Assembly: GCF_016714285.1 (NCBI RefSeq)
Contig: NZ_JADJNN010000039.1
Location: 19,730 to 83,729, forward strand
From: Nannocystis sp.
GTDB lineage: Bacteria > Myxococcota_A > Polyangia > Nannocystales > Nannocystaceae
Reading direction: 5' to 3'
DNA length: 64,000 nt
Shown here: one piece after another, positions 24,655 through 35,633 of the stretch
Numbering within the stretch: position 1 is the stretch's first letter
How the letters are laid out: every line of letters starts with the position of its first letter
Translations under genes and position numbers: made by a program
Notes under the pieces: generated by a model
The model's input: the letters and a program-made list of their open reading frames with translations, nothing else
The model's database searches: none
Told to the model about the DNA's origin: nothing

Positions 24655-25117
24655 AGCGCAGCGTCGCGGTCACGACCAGCGCACTGCCGTCCGGCCGCGC
24701 CACCTTCCCGAGCTGCGTGGCCACACCGATCGGCAGCACCCGCGTCACCTCGATGCGCATGTCCGTGTTGTTGTACTGTCCGTCGCTCGCCCGCCGCACG
24801 TCGATCGCGTAGCGCATCCCGCTTGGCGTCGACTCCGGCTGCACGCGGGCCCAGTAGTAGCTCGCCTCGCGCTCGCTGTGCTGCGCCCGCGTCTTGAGCT
24901 CCGACTGCGGTGCGCCGACCCGACCACTGTTGTCGGCCAGCAGCAGCGTCAGCGTCATCGTCCGCCGCGCGCCGTCCCGCGTCAGCTCGCTGATCTCGAG
25001 CTCGAGCTGACTGGCCGCCACGACCACCGCTGGCGCGGACGGCTTCGCCGCGTGCACGCCCGGCGCGAACGCGAGGATGGAGGAGAGGAGGAGTGCAGAG
25101 AGTCGGATGCTTCGCAT
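24653..25117 (-). CDS. Small secreted protein of unknown function
   Basis: 154 residues from the ATG at 25117. A clear signal peptide (MRSIRLSALLLSSILAFAPGVHA) is followed by about 130 residues predicted to be beta-rich, with QLELEISELTRDGARRTMTLTLLLADNSGRV and YAIDVRRASDGQYNNTDMRIEVTRVLP. It looks like a periplasmic beta-sandwich; no family recognised. An upstream in-frame ATG at 25141 would add eight residues before the signal. The codons and composition match the neighbours. It lies convergent to the methyltransferase, and the 3' duplication described above lies between them. Confidence 0.72.
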   Translation of the reverse strand: MRSIRLSALLLSSILAFAPGVHAAKPSAPAVVVAASQLELEISELTRDGARRTMTLTLLLADNSGRVGAPQSELKTRAQHSEREASYYWARVQPESTPSGMRYAIDVRRASDGQYNNTDMRIEVTRVLPIGVATQLGKVARPDGSALVVTATLR

Positions 25118-25407
25118 GCCGCGCCGCAGAGCAACGCCCATGCCACGCTGCGCACCGCGACCTCGCACGACTTCTCCGCGTGCACCATCGCCGCGACCGC
25201 AGGGCCTGGCCGTCCCTCGAGCTCGCGTGTGCCACGGTGTCAACGACCCAGCAGAAACGAGGCGCCCAGACGGCCTCATGTCAAAATGTCACCCGCCCCC
25301 CGACGGAGTGACAAGTGCGCGGGACAGGCCGTCCCAAACCCCAACCCGATCTCCAGAATTATTCAAGAATGTCCTGGGAGCGACAATTGCTTCCCGCCGG
25401 AGCCGCC
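25118..25407 (+). promoter_or_regulatory. Control region of the regulator-gsp operon with an inverted repeat
   Basis: This divergent spacer holds TGTCAC (25287-25292) and GTGACA (25308-25313), 15 bases apart, and GGGAC-N5-GTCCC at 25321-25335. It also has an AT-rich stretch (CCAGAATTATTCAAGAATG) just before the regulator gene. One of the inverted repeats may be an operator; no clear -24/-12 sigma54 site was found. Confidence 0.35.
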
Positions 25408-26826
<1,419 letters not shown>

Positions 26827-26845
26827 CGAACGCACCCGAGCGACG

Positions 26846-27910
26846 ATGGAAGCCCTCTTCAAACAATACTTCTGGATCGTCAAGGGGCTGGGTCTCGGCA
26901 TCACCGCGGCCCTCGCCGCCTCCGTCATCACCACCTACGTCGGCACCTCGTACATCTACGAGGACCAGGCCGCCGACGCCGAGGCCACCGGCGACACCGG
27001 CGACAGCGAGGGCGACGACGAGGACGACGAGGACAAGCCGCTCGTCAGCAATTTCGGCGGCGCCGGCAGCCAGTCCACGACCCGCAGCTCCGGCGGTGGC
27101 GACCGCAGCAAGCTCATCAGCACCGTGCTCTCGCGCAACCTGTTCTGCCCGACCTGCGCCAAGGTCGAGGCCCCCCCCGACACCTCCGCCGGTCCCACCA
27201 TCGACCCGATCACCGGCCAGCCCGAGAACATCAGCGGCGGGCCGCAGCCCGGCGAGGTCCCGAGCACGCTGCCGCTGCGCCTGGTTGCGACCATGGAGGC
27301 CAGCGACCGCCAGTTCTCGTGGGCCACGCTGCGCGACGAGGAGACGGGCGGCGCGGGCCCCTACTGGCCTGGCGACCGGATCTACGCCGGCGCCGTCCTC
27401 GTCTCCGTCGAACGTCGCCTCGTGCACGTGCGCAACGGCAGCCAGCTGCAATACATCGAGCTCGGCGTGGAGCCGCCCAAGGGCGCCGCCAAGCCGGTCG
27501 CCGAGAAGGTCAAGAAGAAGGACGAGGACGACGCGCCCAAGTCGGGCAGCGCCATCGATGGCGCCGAGAACGCGATCAAGTGTGACAGCGAGAACTCCTG
27601 CACCATCGATCGCACCTGGCTCGAGGGCGTGCTGTCCAACCCGCTGGCGCTCACGAAGCAGGCCCGCATGATGCCCTCGGTCAAGGACGGCGAGACCCGC
27701 GGCTTCAAGTTCTACGGCATCCGTCCTGGCAGCCTCCCCAAGCTCCTCAACATCAAGAACGGCGACCTGATCACCTCGGTCAATGGCACCGACCTCAAGT
27801 CGGTCGACGGCGCCATGTCCCTGTACACCAAGCTGCGTCGGGCCTCGAACCTGCAGATCACGATCGAGCGCAAGGGCGAGACGATCAACAAGGAAATCAC
27901 CATCCAATGA
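26846..27910 (+). CDS. gspC: Type II secretion system inner-membrane protein GspC
   Basis: 354 residues. One N-terminal transmembrane helix (about 12-36) is followed by an acidic linker. The homology region (about 90-210: LPLRLVATMEASDRQFSWATLRDEE) contacts the secretin. A C-terminal PDZ domain spans about 260-354 (FYGIRPGSLPKLLNIKNGDLITSVNGTDL). Two cysteine pairs are notable: FCPTC at about 103-106, and KCDSENSCTIDR before the PDZ. The second is shared with the lipoprotein at 7266. The stop overlaps the start of gspD by four bases. Size and order fit myxobacterial GspC. Confidence 0.93.
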   Translation: MEALFKQYFWIVKGLGLGITAALAASVITTYVGTSYIYEDQAADAEATGDTGDSEGDDEDDEDKPLVSNFGGAGSQSTTRSSGGGDRSKLISTVLSRNLFCPTCAKVEAPPDTSAGPTIDPITGQPENISGGPQPGEVPSTLPLRLVATMEASDRQFSWATLRDEETGGAGPYWPGDRIYAGAVLVSVERRLVHVRNGSQLQYIELGVEPPKGAAKPVAEKVKKKDEDDAPKSGSAIDGAENAIKCDSENSCTIDRTWLEGVLSNPLALTKQARMMPSVKDGETRGFKFYGIRPGSLPKLLNIKNGDLITSVNGTDLKSVDGAMSLYTKLRRASNLQITIERKGETINKEITIQ

Positions 27911-30303
27911 CCACGCGTCTGCCCCTCCGCACCCGCGGCCTCGCTGCCCTGCCCGCATTGTCCATGCTCCTGCTCGGCGCTCCGATTCCAGCCTACGCCC
28001 GCGTGCAGGCGCCCGATGGATCGTCGACCGTGCCGTCCACCGTCGGCACCGCCATGCGAGGCAGCACGCCCGGCGGCGGCGAGCTCGTCGGCGACGAGAA
28101 CGCCGGCGGCGTCGGCAGTGGCCCGCTGCCGCACAACACCTGCCGCAAGGCGCCCCGCGGGACCCGCTTCACCGTCACCCTACCCAAGGAGACGGAGCTC
28201 GAGGATCTCATCAACTGGATGATGACGATCACCTGTCAGAAGTTCATCTGGGACCGCAAGGTGCGCAGCGGCAAGGTCACGATCATGTCGCCCGAGCCAG
28301 TCACCGTGGACGAGGCCTACGCGGCCTTCTACGCCGCCCTGGAGACCATGGGCCTCACCGTTGAGCCCTCCGGCAAGTACTTCAAGATCGTCGAGACCAC
28401 CGACGCCAAGAACCGCACCCTCCCGCTCTACGGCGAGGACGCCAACGCCCCCAACAGCGATCGCTTCGTCACCCAGCTGATCCGCATCAAGCACGGCGCC
28501 ACCAAGGATATCAGCGACGTACTCAACCAGCTCAAGAGCAAGCAGGGCAGCGTCGACGTCATCGGCAACCTCATCATCCTCACCGACAAGGGATCGAGCA
28601 TTCGCCGCCTCGAGCAGATCGTCGTCGAGCTCGACACCCCGACCGCCAGCGAGAAGATCTTCTTCTACCAGCTGCAGTTCGCCAAGGCCGAGGAGGTCGC
28701 GCAGATCATCCGCGACATCTTCGGCGAGGGCAGCAAGGGCGAGGCGGCCCCGGCCAAGGGCAAGGGCAGCCGCGGGGGCTCGCCGACCAGCTCCGCGATC
28801 AACCGCGTCATCGTCGACGAGCGCTCCGGCACTCTCATTGTCATCACCAATGAGGCCGATTACGTCATCATCCGCAAGCTGATCGAGCGCCTCGACGTCA
28901 AGCTGCCGGGCGGTGGCGGTCGCATCCACGTCCGCAAGCTCAGGAACGCCGACGCCCAGGAGGTCGCCACTGTGCTGTCTGCGCTGGCCACCGGCGCCAA
29001 GCAGGCCGCCCAGGCCGGTGGCGACAAGAACAAGGCCGCCGCCGGCCCGGTCTCGGCCGATCTGTTCTCTGGGGACGTCAAGATCACGCCCGATCAGGCC
29101 ACTCGCTCCCTCGTCATCATCGCCTCGGCCTCCGACTACAAGAATCTCGAGCCCGTGATCGACAAGCTCGACATGGAGCGGCGCCAGCTCTACATCGAGA
29201 TCTATATGCTGGAGATCAGCATCAAGCACAGCACCGACGTCGGCGCCGGCGCCCACTTCGGCGCGGGTTTCGACGTCAGCGGCCAGACGGCGGTCGCGCT
29301 CGTCGGCAGCGCCCCGACCTCGGCCCTCAACTCGCTGATCCTCTCGCCCGAGGCCTTCAAGGGCCTCGCCGGCGGCCTGGTCGGTCCGCTCATTCCGGGC
29401 ACTGGCCAGCTGCTCGGCACCGGCCGCGACATCCCCGGCTTCGGCGCCGTCATCCAGGCGCTCCAGAGCAGCTCCGATGTGAACGTTGTGTCCGAGCCGC
29501 ACATGTACGCGGCCGACAATCAGGAGGCCACCATTGAGGTCGGTCGCAACGTCCCCACCCAGGGCGCCCTGTCCTTCGGCGGTGCCGGCGGTGGCAGCGG
29601 CCTGGTCCCGCTGCAGTCGATCGAGCGCCAGGACGTCACCCTGCGCATCAAGGTCAAGCCCTACATCAACGACGAACGCAACGTGACGATGGACGTCGAG
29701 GTCGAGGACCGCGACATCGCCGACACCAGCCCGACCCTCGGCGTCACGACCACGAAGCGTCGCTTCAAGCTCGACAAGATCGTCGGCCGTGACGGCCAGC
29801 CCTTCGTGCTCGGCGGCCTCATCCGTGACCGCGAGAGTGAGACCGTCAACCAGGTCCCCGGGCTCGGCTCGATCCCCCTGCTCGGCTGGCTGTTCAAGAG
29901 CCGGCAGAAGGCCAAGGAGAAGGTCAACCTGCTGCTCGTCATGGTCCCGCACATCATCGACTCGCCCGACGACGTGCGACGGATCCATGAGCGTCGCGAC
30001 AAGGAGCGCCTCGAGTTCATCGAGCGCGAGACCAACTTCAAGCGCCGCGAGCTGCCGAGCAACGTCAACTACCGCAAGAAGGCCGGCCTGCTCGCCTCGA
30101 TCGACAAGGAGGCCCGCCGCATGGAACAGGAGGAGATTCAGCTGCGTCGCGCCGAGGAGGAGATGCGCCGCGAGATCATCACGGGCGTGCTGGGTATGAG
30201 TCCGCGCCTCGGCGGCGGCGACGACAGCGATGACGGCGGTGGCGGTTCGCAGCCGGCCGTGACCACACCCACGCCGCCGCCGGCGGTCCGACGCGAGCCC
30301 TGA
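27907..30303 (+). CDS. gspD: Type II secretion system secretin GspD
   Basis: 798 residues, outer-membrane pore of the secretion system. A signal peptide (1-30, ending IPAYA) precedes the N0 domain (about 75-155, LINWMMTITCQKFIWDRK...VTIMSPEPVT). N1-N3 modules follow (about 165-410), with repeated TQLIRIKHGATKDISDVLNQL-type units. The secretin core (about 415-690) has the conserved VVSEPHMYAADNQEATIEVGRNVP and VPGLGSIPLLGWLFKS. An unusual C-terminal tail of about 110 residues is a charged coiled coil (RRAEEEMRREI) followed by a Gly/Pro/Thr tail; it may replace a pilotin-binding S domain. No pilotin gene is in the operon. Confidence 0.97.
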   Translation: MTTRLPLRTRGLAALPALSMLLLGAPIPAYARVQAPDGSSTVPSTVGTAMRGSTPGGGELVGDENAGGVGSGPLPHNTCRKAPRGTRFTVTLPKETELEDLINWMMTITCQKFIWDRKVRSGKVTIMSPEPVTVDEAYAAFYAALETMGLTVEPSGKYFKIVETTDAKNRTLPLYGEDANAPNSDRFVTQLIRIKHGATKDISDVLNQLKSKQGSVDVIGNLIILTDKGSSIRRLEQIVVELDTPTASEKIFFYQLQFAKAEEVAQIIRDIFGEGSKGEAAPAKGKGSRGGSPTSSAINRVIVDERSGTLIVITNEADYVIIRKLIERLDVKLPGGGGRIHVRKLRNADAQEVATVLSALATGAKQAAQAGGDKNKAAAGPVSADLFSGDVKITPDQATRSLVIIASASDYKNLEPVIDKLDMERRQLYIEIYMLEISIKHSTDVGAGAHFGAGFDVSGQTAVALVGSAPTSALNSLILSPEAFKGLAGGLVGPLIPGTGQLLGTGRDIPGFGAVIQALQSSSDVNVVSEPHMYAADNQEATIEVGRNVPTQGALSFGGAGGGSGLVPLQSIERQDVTLRIKVKPYINDERNVTMDVEVEDRDIADTSPTLGVTTTKRRFKLDKIVGRDGQPFVLGGLIRDRESETVNQVPGLGSIPLLGWLFKSRQKAKEKVNLLLVMVPHIIDSPDDVRRIHERRDKERLEFIERETNFKRRELPSNVNYRKKAGLLASIDKEARRMEQEEIQLRRAEEEMRREIITGVLGMSPRLGGGDDSDDGGGGSQPAVTTPTPPPAVRREP

Positions 30304-30333
30304 GGTCATGCTGAGAGGTCGTCAAACTCTGAG

Positions 30334-32178
30334 ATGGGCCAGCCGATGAACACACAGCAGCAAGTCTCCGCAGCCCCGAGCTTCGCCGCCGTCGGCGTGC
30401 GCCCGCAGGCGCGCCCGCTCGGCGAGCTGTTGATCGCGATGCGGGCGCTGAACGCCGAGGCGCTGGCCGAGGGCCTCGCGGCCCAGCACCTCGAGGGCGA
30501 GCGCATCGGCGAGACCCTGGTCCGCCTCAAGCACTGCAGCGAGTGGGACGTGTGCCGCGCGCTCGCCCAGCAGTTCGGCCTGCCTGCGCGCGAGAGCATC
30601 GAGCTCTCCGAGATCGAGGACGAGTTGGTGGAGCGCCTGCCGATTCAGTACGCCCGCGGCAGCACCGTGCTGCCCTGGCAGCTGGACCGCCAGTTCGGCG
30701 TCATCCGGGCGCTCGCGGCCGATCCGCTGAAGATCCTCGACCTCGACGACCTCTGCGGCGTCTACGAGGCGCTCGACCTCGAGATCACGCTGATGCCGAA
30801 GTCGACCGTGCTCGACCTCATCAACCGCGTGTACGCCCGCCGCACCAAGGACGTCGACCTCGAGAAGAAAGACGAGGAGTACGCCGAGGAGGACGAGGAC
30901 ATCCTGCACGCCTCCGCCGAGGACGCGCCGATCATCCGCTTCGTCAACAGCCTGATCTTCAACGCGGCCAAGGAGAAGGCGAGCGACATCCACATCGAGC
31001 CCGGCGACAAGGAGATCATCGTCCGTAACCGCGTCGACGGCCAGCTGCACGAGGTCAAGAAGGCGCCCAAGGCCCACCTCCCCAGCATCATCGCCCGCGT
31101 CAAGATCATGGCCGGCCTCAACATCGCCGAGAAGCGCCTGCCACAGGACGGCCGTATTCGCCGCAAGATCGCCGGCAAGGAGGTCGACATGCGCGTCGCC
31201 ACCGTGCCCACGGCGCACGGCGAGCGCGTCACGATCCGCCTCCTCGACAAGTCGGCGGTCATGCTGAACCTCGATAGCATCGGCATCGCCCCCGACCACC
31301 TGCGGCTCATCCGCAGCGTTATTCATCGTCCGCACGGCATCTTCCTCGTCACCGGCCCCACCGGTTCGGGCAAGACCACCACGCTCTATTCAGCGTTGTC
31401 CGAGATCAACACGCCAGACCTCAACATCCTGACTGTCGAGGATCCGGTCGAGTACCAGCTCGCCGGCATCTCGCAGGTCCAGGTGCAGAGCAAGATCAAC
31501 CTGACCTTCGCCGCCGGCCTGCGCTCCTTCCTCCGCCACGACCCTGATGTCATCATGGTCGGCGAGATCCGCGATGTGGAGACAGCGGAGATTGCGATTC
31601 AGGCCTCGCTGACCGGCCACCTCGTGCTCTCCACCATCCACACCAACGATTCGGCCACCGGCATCACACGCCTCGTCGATATGGGCGTGCAGCCGTTCCT
31701 GGTCGCCTCCTCGTTGGTCGCATTGCAGGCGCAGCGCCTGGTGCGGCGCGTCTGCGTGCACTGCTGCGAGGCCTATCGCCCCACCGCGGCCGAGCTCGAG
31801 GATGTCGGCATCGACGCCGACCGCTTCTTCCTCGGCCAGGAGGCGCTGAAGGTGCCGGTGCGCGAGGAGGACGGCACGGTCATCCCGCTCGTGGCGCCGG
31901 CGGGCCGCACCCTGCCCCCGCGGGGCCACGTCTATCGCACCGTCGGCTGCGAGAAGTGTCACGGCACTGGCTACGCCGGCCGCACCGGGCTCTACGAGGT
32001 CCTGATGATCACCGAGGATATCCGCCGACTCGCCATCCGCAACGCCGATTCCGGTCAGATCAAGGCGGCGGCGCTGGCCCAGGGCATGCGCACGCTGCGT
32101 GATGACGGCGCCCACAAGGTGCTGTGCGGCGTCACCACCCTCGAGGAAGTCATCGCCGTGACGGCAGAGGAGAGCTAG
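30334..32178 (+). CDS. gspE: Type II secretion system ATPase GspE
   Basis: 614 residues, the cytoplasmic motor. The N-terminal N1E domain (about 25-160) is followed by the RecA-like ATPase with Walker A GPTGSGKTTTLYS (about 341), Asp box, Walker B DVIMVGEIRD and the His box LSTIHTNDSATGITRLVDMG. The four-cysteine zinc module is present as RRVCVHCCEAY and VGCEKCHGTGYAGRTGLYE, separated by about 65 residues. An acidic insert KKDEEYAEEDEDI precedes the catalytic domain. An ATG at 30346 is an alternative start. The gap of 30 bases from gspD and 4 bases to gspF fits one transcript. Confidence 0.97.
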   Translation: MGQPMNTQQQVSAAPSFAAVGVRPQARPLGELLIAMRALNAEALAEGLAAQHLEGERIGETLVRLKHCSEWDVCRALAQQFGLPARESIELSEIEDELVERLPIQYARGSTVLPWQLDRQFGVIRALAADPLKILDLDDLCGVYEALDLEITLMPKSTVLDLINRVYARRTKDVDLEKKDEEYAEEDEDILHASAEDAPIIRFVNSLIFNAAKEKASDIHIEPGDKEIIVRNRVDGQLHEVKKAPKAHLPSIIARVKIMAGLNIAEKRLPQDGRIRRKIAGKEVDMRVATVPTAHGERVTIRLLDKSAVMLNLDSIGIAPDHLRLIRSVIHRPHGIFLVTGPTGSGKTTTLYSALSEINTPDLNILTVEDPVEYQLAGISQVQVQSKINLTFAAGLRSFLRHDPDVIMVGEIRDVETAEIAIQASLTGHLVLSTIHTNDSATGITRLVDMGVQPFLVASSLVALQAQRLVRRVCVHCCEAYRPTAAELEDVGIDADRFFLGQEALKVPVREEDGTVIPLVAPAGRTLPPRGHVYRTVGCEKCHGTGYAGRTGLYEVLMITEDIRRLAIRNADSGQIKAAALAQGMRTLRDDGAHKVLCGVTTLEEVIAVTAEES

Positions 32179-32182
32179 GCCG

Positions 32183-33427
32183 ATGCCAGCGTACGCGTAC
32201 ACGGGCCTCAGCAAGTCGGGAAAGACCGTCAAGGGCATCGAGAACGCCGACAACGTCGCCGCGCTCAAGGGCAACCTCAAGCGCATCGGCATCTTCCTGA
32301 CGGCCGTCAGCGAGACCAACGTGAACACGCCCGCGGCCGCCGGGGCGGGCATGAACCGCGAGGTCGACCTCACCGCGATCTTCGACCGCATCAGCCAGAA
32401 GCTGGTCGCCCGCAACACCCGCCTGCTGGCGACTCTGTTGTGCGCCGGTGTCACCCTGCCGGAGGCGCTACAGGCCCTCACCGAGCAGGTCGAGAGCCGC
32501 CGCTTCAAGGGCGTGCTGAGCGACGTCGCCAACCGCGTCAACGAGGGTAGCTCGCTGGCCGACGCGGTCGCACGCTACCCGGAGGTCTTCCTCCCGCTCT
32601 TTGTCAACATGGTCCGCGCCGGCGAGGCCTCGGGCTCGCTGGAGACGGTGCTGCTGCGCATCGCCGACTTCATGGATCAGCAGGAGGAGCTCAAGGGCAA
32701 GGTCACCTCGGCGATGATCTATCCCATCATCATGACCGTGCTGTCGGGCGGCATCGTCATGATGCTCATGATCAACGTGGTCCCGCAGATCACGGACATG
32801 TTCGACGGCATGAACGCCGAGCTGCCGTGGAACACCAAGTTCCTGATCTGGATCAGCAACCTCCTGGCTGACTATTGGTTCCTGTTCCTGGCGGCTGGGT
32901 CGGGCCTGGTGTGGCTGTTTCGTCGCTGGCGCGCCACCGAGATCGGGCGTGCCACCTTCGACACCGTCATCCTCAAGATCCCGATCGTCGGCGACCTCGC
33001 GCGCAAGCTTGCGATCGCCCGCTTCGCCCGCACTCTGGCCACGATGCTCGCCAGCGGCGTACAGCTGCTCCAGGCCCTCGACATCGTCCGCTCCCTGCTC
33101 GGCAACTACGTGCTCGAGAAGGTGGTCGGCACGGCGCGTGACAACATCCGCGAGGGCGAGGGCATCGCCCCGGCGCTCAAGCGCAGCGGCGAGTTCCCAA
33201 CCCTCGTGACCCACATGATCGCCGTCGGCGAGCGCTCGGGTCAGCTCGAGCAGATGCTCGTCGACGTCGCCAACGCCTACGACCGCGAGGTCAACACCGC
33301 GCTCACGCGCATGACAGCGATGCTCGAGCCCCTGATGATCGTCGCCATGGGCGGCAGCGTCGGCTTCATCGTATTCTCCATTATGCAGCCGATCATGATG
33401 CTCAACGAGATGGCTGGGCAGCAGTAG
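32183..33427 (+). CDS. gspF: Type II secretion system platform protein GspF
   Basis: 414 residues, the polytopic platform that couples GspE to pseudopilus assembly. Two GspF cytoplasmic repeats are visible: LVARNTRLLATLLCAGVTLPEALQAL (about 73-100) and LARKLAIARFARTLATMLASGVQLLQAL (about 272-299). Each ends in the conserved MVRAGEASGSLE or IAVGERSGQLEQML. Three transmembrane helices lie at about 172-195, 225-245 and 382-402. The N-terminal AYAYTGLSKSGKTVKGIENADN is the normal opening. Confidence 0.97.
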   Translation: MPAYAYTGLSKSGKTVKGIENADNVAALKGNLKRIGIFLTAVSETNVNTPAAAGAGMNREVDLTAIFDRISQKLVARNTRLLATLLCAGVTLPEALQALTEQVESRRFKGVLSDVANRVNEGSSLADAVARYPEVFLPLFVNMVRAGEASGSLETVLLRIADFMDQQEELKGKVTSAMIYPIIMTVLSGGIVMMLMINVVPQITDMFDGMNAELPWNTKFLIWISNLLADYWFLFLAAGSGLVWLFRRWRATEIGRATFDTVILKIPIVGDLARKLAIARFARTLATMLASGVQLLQALDIVRSLLGNYVLEKVVGTARDNIREGEGIAPALKRSGEFPTLVTHMIAVGERSGQLEQMLVDVANAYDREVNTALTRMTAMLEPLMIVAMGGSVGFIVFSIMQPIMMLNEMAGQQ

Positions 33428-33456
33428 GACGCCCTCGCAGCAAGCAGGAACAGACC

Positions 33457-33906
33457 ATGACCACCCTCACCCGCACTCAACTCCTCCAGGCGCTCGCGCG
33501 CCGCCGCCGCAGCCGCGGCATGACCCTCATCGAGATCCTCGTCGTGCTGGCGATCATCGGGCTCATCGTCGGCGGTGTCAGCGTCGTCGCCTTCAACGCC
33601 TTCAAGGGCGCCAAGGTCGACACCGCTGCGAACGACGTGATCGGCGTGCAGAAGGCTTCCGAGCAGTACCTGCTGCAGAAGAACGACAAGTGCCCGAAGA
33701 GCATGCAGGACCTCAAGGCCGCCGGTGTGGTCGCACGCGTCCAGAAGGACCCGTGGGGCGAAGAGTTCATCATCACCTGCCCGGGCGAGCACGGGCCGGT
33801 CGACGTCAGCTCCAACGGCCCTGACAAGAAGCCTGGCGGTGGCGACGACATCGTCAGCTGGGAGTCGGCCAAGGACAAGGAAGACAAGAAGAAGGACGGC
33901 AAGTGA
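33457..33906 (+). CDS. gspG: Type II secretion major pseudopilin GspG
   Basis: 149 residues. The prepilin signal RRRRSRG-MTLIEILVVLAIIGLIVGGVSVVAF shows the cleavage site after Gly and Glu at +5 of the mature protein. The mature domain has the usual ASEQYLLQKNDKCPKSMQDLKAAGVV, KDPWGEEFIITCPGEHG and the C-terminal calcium-loop-like GPDKKPGGGDDIVSWES. Two Cys (KCPK, ITCPG) could pair. A Lys-rich tail closes the protein. The prepilin peptidase (GspO/PilD) that should process it is not encoded in this window. Confidence 0.96.
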   Translation: MTTLTRTQLLQALARRRRSRGMTLIEILVVLAIIGLIVGGVSVVAFNAFKGAKVDTAANDVIGVQKASEQYLLQKNDKCPKSMQDLKAAGVVARVQKDPWGEEFIITCPGEHGPVDVSSNGPDKKPGGGDDIVSWESAKDKEDKKKDGK

Positions 33907-33927
33907 TTCGCTAGATCGTAGGTCCGC

Positions 33928-34890
33928 ATGCTCTCACTTTGCGCCCATCAGCTCATCTCCGAACGTCGTCGCCGCAGCCGCGGCATGACGCTCGTCGAGG
34001 TGCTGATCGTGCTCGCCATCAGCGCCCTGCTGATCGGCGGCGTGGCGACCGGCCTCGGCGCCGGGCGCCAGGCCGAGGTGTCACGCGCGACCAACCAGCT
34101 CGCCAACACGATCCGCTTCGCCTTCAACAAGGCTCGTGTCACCGGCAGCTACTACCGCCTCCTTATTAACCTCGATGACGGCGCGTTCTCCATGCAGCGG
34201 GGCGCCGATCGCATGTACCTGCCTGCGACCGATCGTTACGGTCGTATCAAGGTCGTCGATCCCTCGCGCGAGAAGGAGAGGGACGAGCGCGACCGCCGGG
34301 CCGAGGAGAACTACAACCGTTCGATCCAGGCGCGCGTGCTCGCGGCGGTCAAGGGGCCCTCTGGCGGCAAGAACACGGCCACGCCGATCGGTGCGCCGTC
34401 AGGGGCACAGAAGGCCGCACCGGGAGCACCCGGGGCTGGGCCAGCTGGCGCCGCGCCGACCAAGGCGGGCACGCCGAGCAAGCCGGCGGCCGGTGGCATC
34501 ATCGACAAGTACGCGGTGCAGACCAAGGCTGTGCCGCGGCGCAAGCCGCCGATCTTCGGCGCGTTCGACGATGACAACAGCCTCTCCGATCTGAAGAAGC
34601 CGTTCAAGCTGCCCAAGCAGATCAAGGTCGTCAGCGTTCAGACTGCCGATGACGTGAAGCCGATCGTCAAGGGCGAGGCGAGCATCTACTTCTTCCCGCA
34701 GGGCCACACGCAACTCGCCCATATCCAGATCGAGGAGATCGACAATCCGACGAACGCGTTCACCATCGTCGTGAAGCCGTTGACCGGCCGCGTGGAGGTC
34801 AAGGAGGGCAAGGTCAACTTGACCCTCGCCGACGACCCCACCGCGATTAAGGACGACCTCGGGCGCCGGCAGTCGCGGAGGAGCTTCTGA
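33928..34890 (+). CDS. gspH: Type II secretion minor pseudopilin GspH (long form)
   Basis: 320 residues, nearly twice the usual length of GspH. The prepilin signal RRRRSRG-MTLVEVLIVLAISALLIGG carries Glu at +5. The expected GspH segment ATNQLANTIRFAFNKARVTGSYYRLLINLDDG follows. A long Lys/Ala/Pro/Gly-rich insert (about 115-200, with AAPGAPGAGPAGAAPTKAGT) interrupts the globular domain. The beta-rich end IYFFPQGHTQLAHIQIEEI follows. The ATG of gspI overlaps the stop by one base (34890). The insert has no recognised function. Confidence 0.92.
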   Translation: MLSLCAHQLISERRRRSRGMTLVEVLIVLAISALLIGGVATGLGAGRQAEVSRATNQLANTIRFAFNKARVTGSYYRLLINLDDGAFSMQRGADRMYLPATDRYGRIKVVDPSREKERDERDRRAEENYNRSIQARVLAAVKGPSGGKNTATPIGAPSGAQKAAPGAPGAGPAGAAPTKAGTPSKPAAGGIIDKYAVQTKAVPRRKPPIFGAFDDDNSLSDLKKPFKLPKQIKVVSVQTADDVKPIVKGEASIYFFPQGHTQLAHIQIEEIDNPTNAFTIVVKPLTGRVEVKEGKVNLTLADDPTAIKDDLGRRQSRRSF

Positions 34891-35633
34891 TGCCCGTTGT
34901 GTACGGTCGCCACAGGGATCGCGGGCTCACCCTGCTCGAGGTGATGGTGGCGATGGCGATCCTGGCGCTGTCGATGACGTCGCTGATGGCCTCGCAGATG
35001 GCCAGCATCCGCGCTACCCGCTACGCGCAACACGTCACCGCGATCGCCTTCCTGGCCGAGTACCAGCTGATCGAGGTCGAGTACGTGATGCGCAAGGAGG
35101 GCGGCTGGGTGCTCGAGGACAAGATCTACGAGGGGAACTTCGCCCAGCAGGGCTGGGGCGAGATCCGCTACAAGTGCGTGGTCGACTTCCTCGAGATCCC
35201 CGACTACAGCAAGCTGCGCGCGGCCAAGGACGACTCCGATCGCGCCAAGCAGGGCGAGAGCAGCGTCTACTACAAGTCCGCGGGCGACAAGGCCTTCGGC
35301 GCGCTGGCCATGGTCTGGCCGATGATCAAGCAGGCGATCGAGCGATCGATCCGCAAGGTCAAGTGCACCGTGTTCTGGAAGGACGGCAGCCTGCAGAACG
35401 AGTACACGATCTACACCTTCTGGGCCGACCCCGAGAAGCTCAAGACCTTGCCCGGCCTCGGCGGCGAGGCAAAAGAGGGCGATGAGGGCGGGGACGGTAA
35501 GGGCGGCGACGGCAAGGGTGGCGCCGCGGGGAAGCAGGATGCGACCGGCGGCAGCTCAGCTGGCGGCCCGATGAGCCCGCCGAGCATGGGCGGCGCGGCA
35601 GGCCGGGGCGGGGCGATGGGGGTGCAGCGATGA
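34890..35633 (+). CDS. gspI: Type II secretion minor pseudopilin GspI
   Basis: 247 residues. The prepilin signal RDRG-LTLLEVMVAMAILALSM is followed by SLMASQMASIRATRYAQHVTAIAFLAEYQLIEVEYVMRKEG, typical of GspI in place and spacing. The core has the beta segment IRKVKCTVFWKDGSLQNEYTIYTFW. The C-terminal 60 residues are Gly-rich low complexity (KGGDGKGGAAGK, GGPMSPPSMGG), not usual for the family. Its stop overlaps the gspJ start by four bases. Confidence 0.92.
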   Translation: MPVVYGRHRDRGLTLLEVMVAMAILALSMTSLMASQMASIRATRYAQHVTAIAFLAEYQLIEVEYVMRKEGGWVLEDKIYEGNFAQQGWGEIRYKCVVDFLEIPDYSKLRAAKDDSDRAKQGESSVYYKSAGDKAFGALAMVWPMIKQAIERSIRKVKCTVFWKDGSLQNEYTIYTFWADPEKLKTLPGLGGEAKEGDEGGDGKGGDGKGGAAGKQDATGGSSAGGPMSPPSMGGAAGRGGAMGVQR

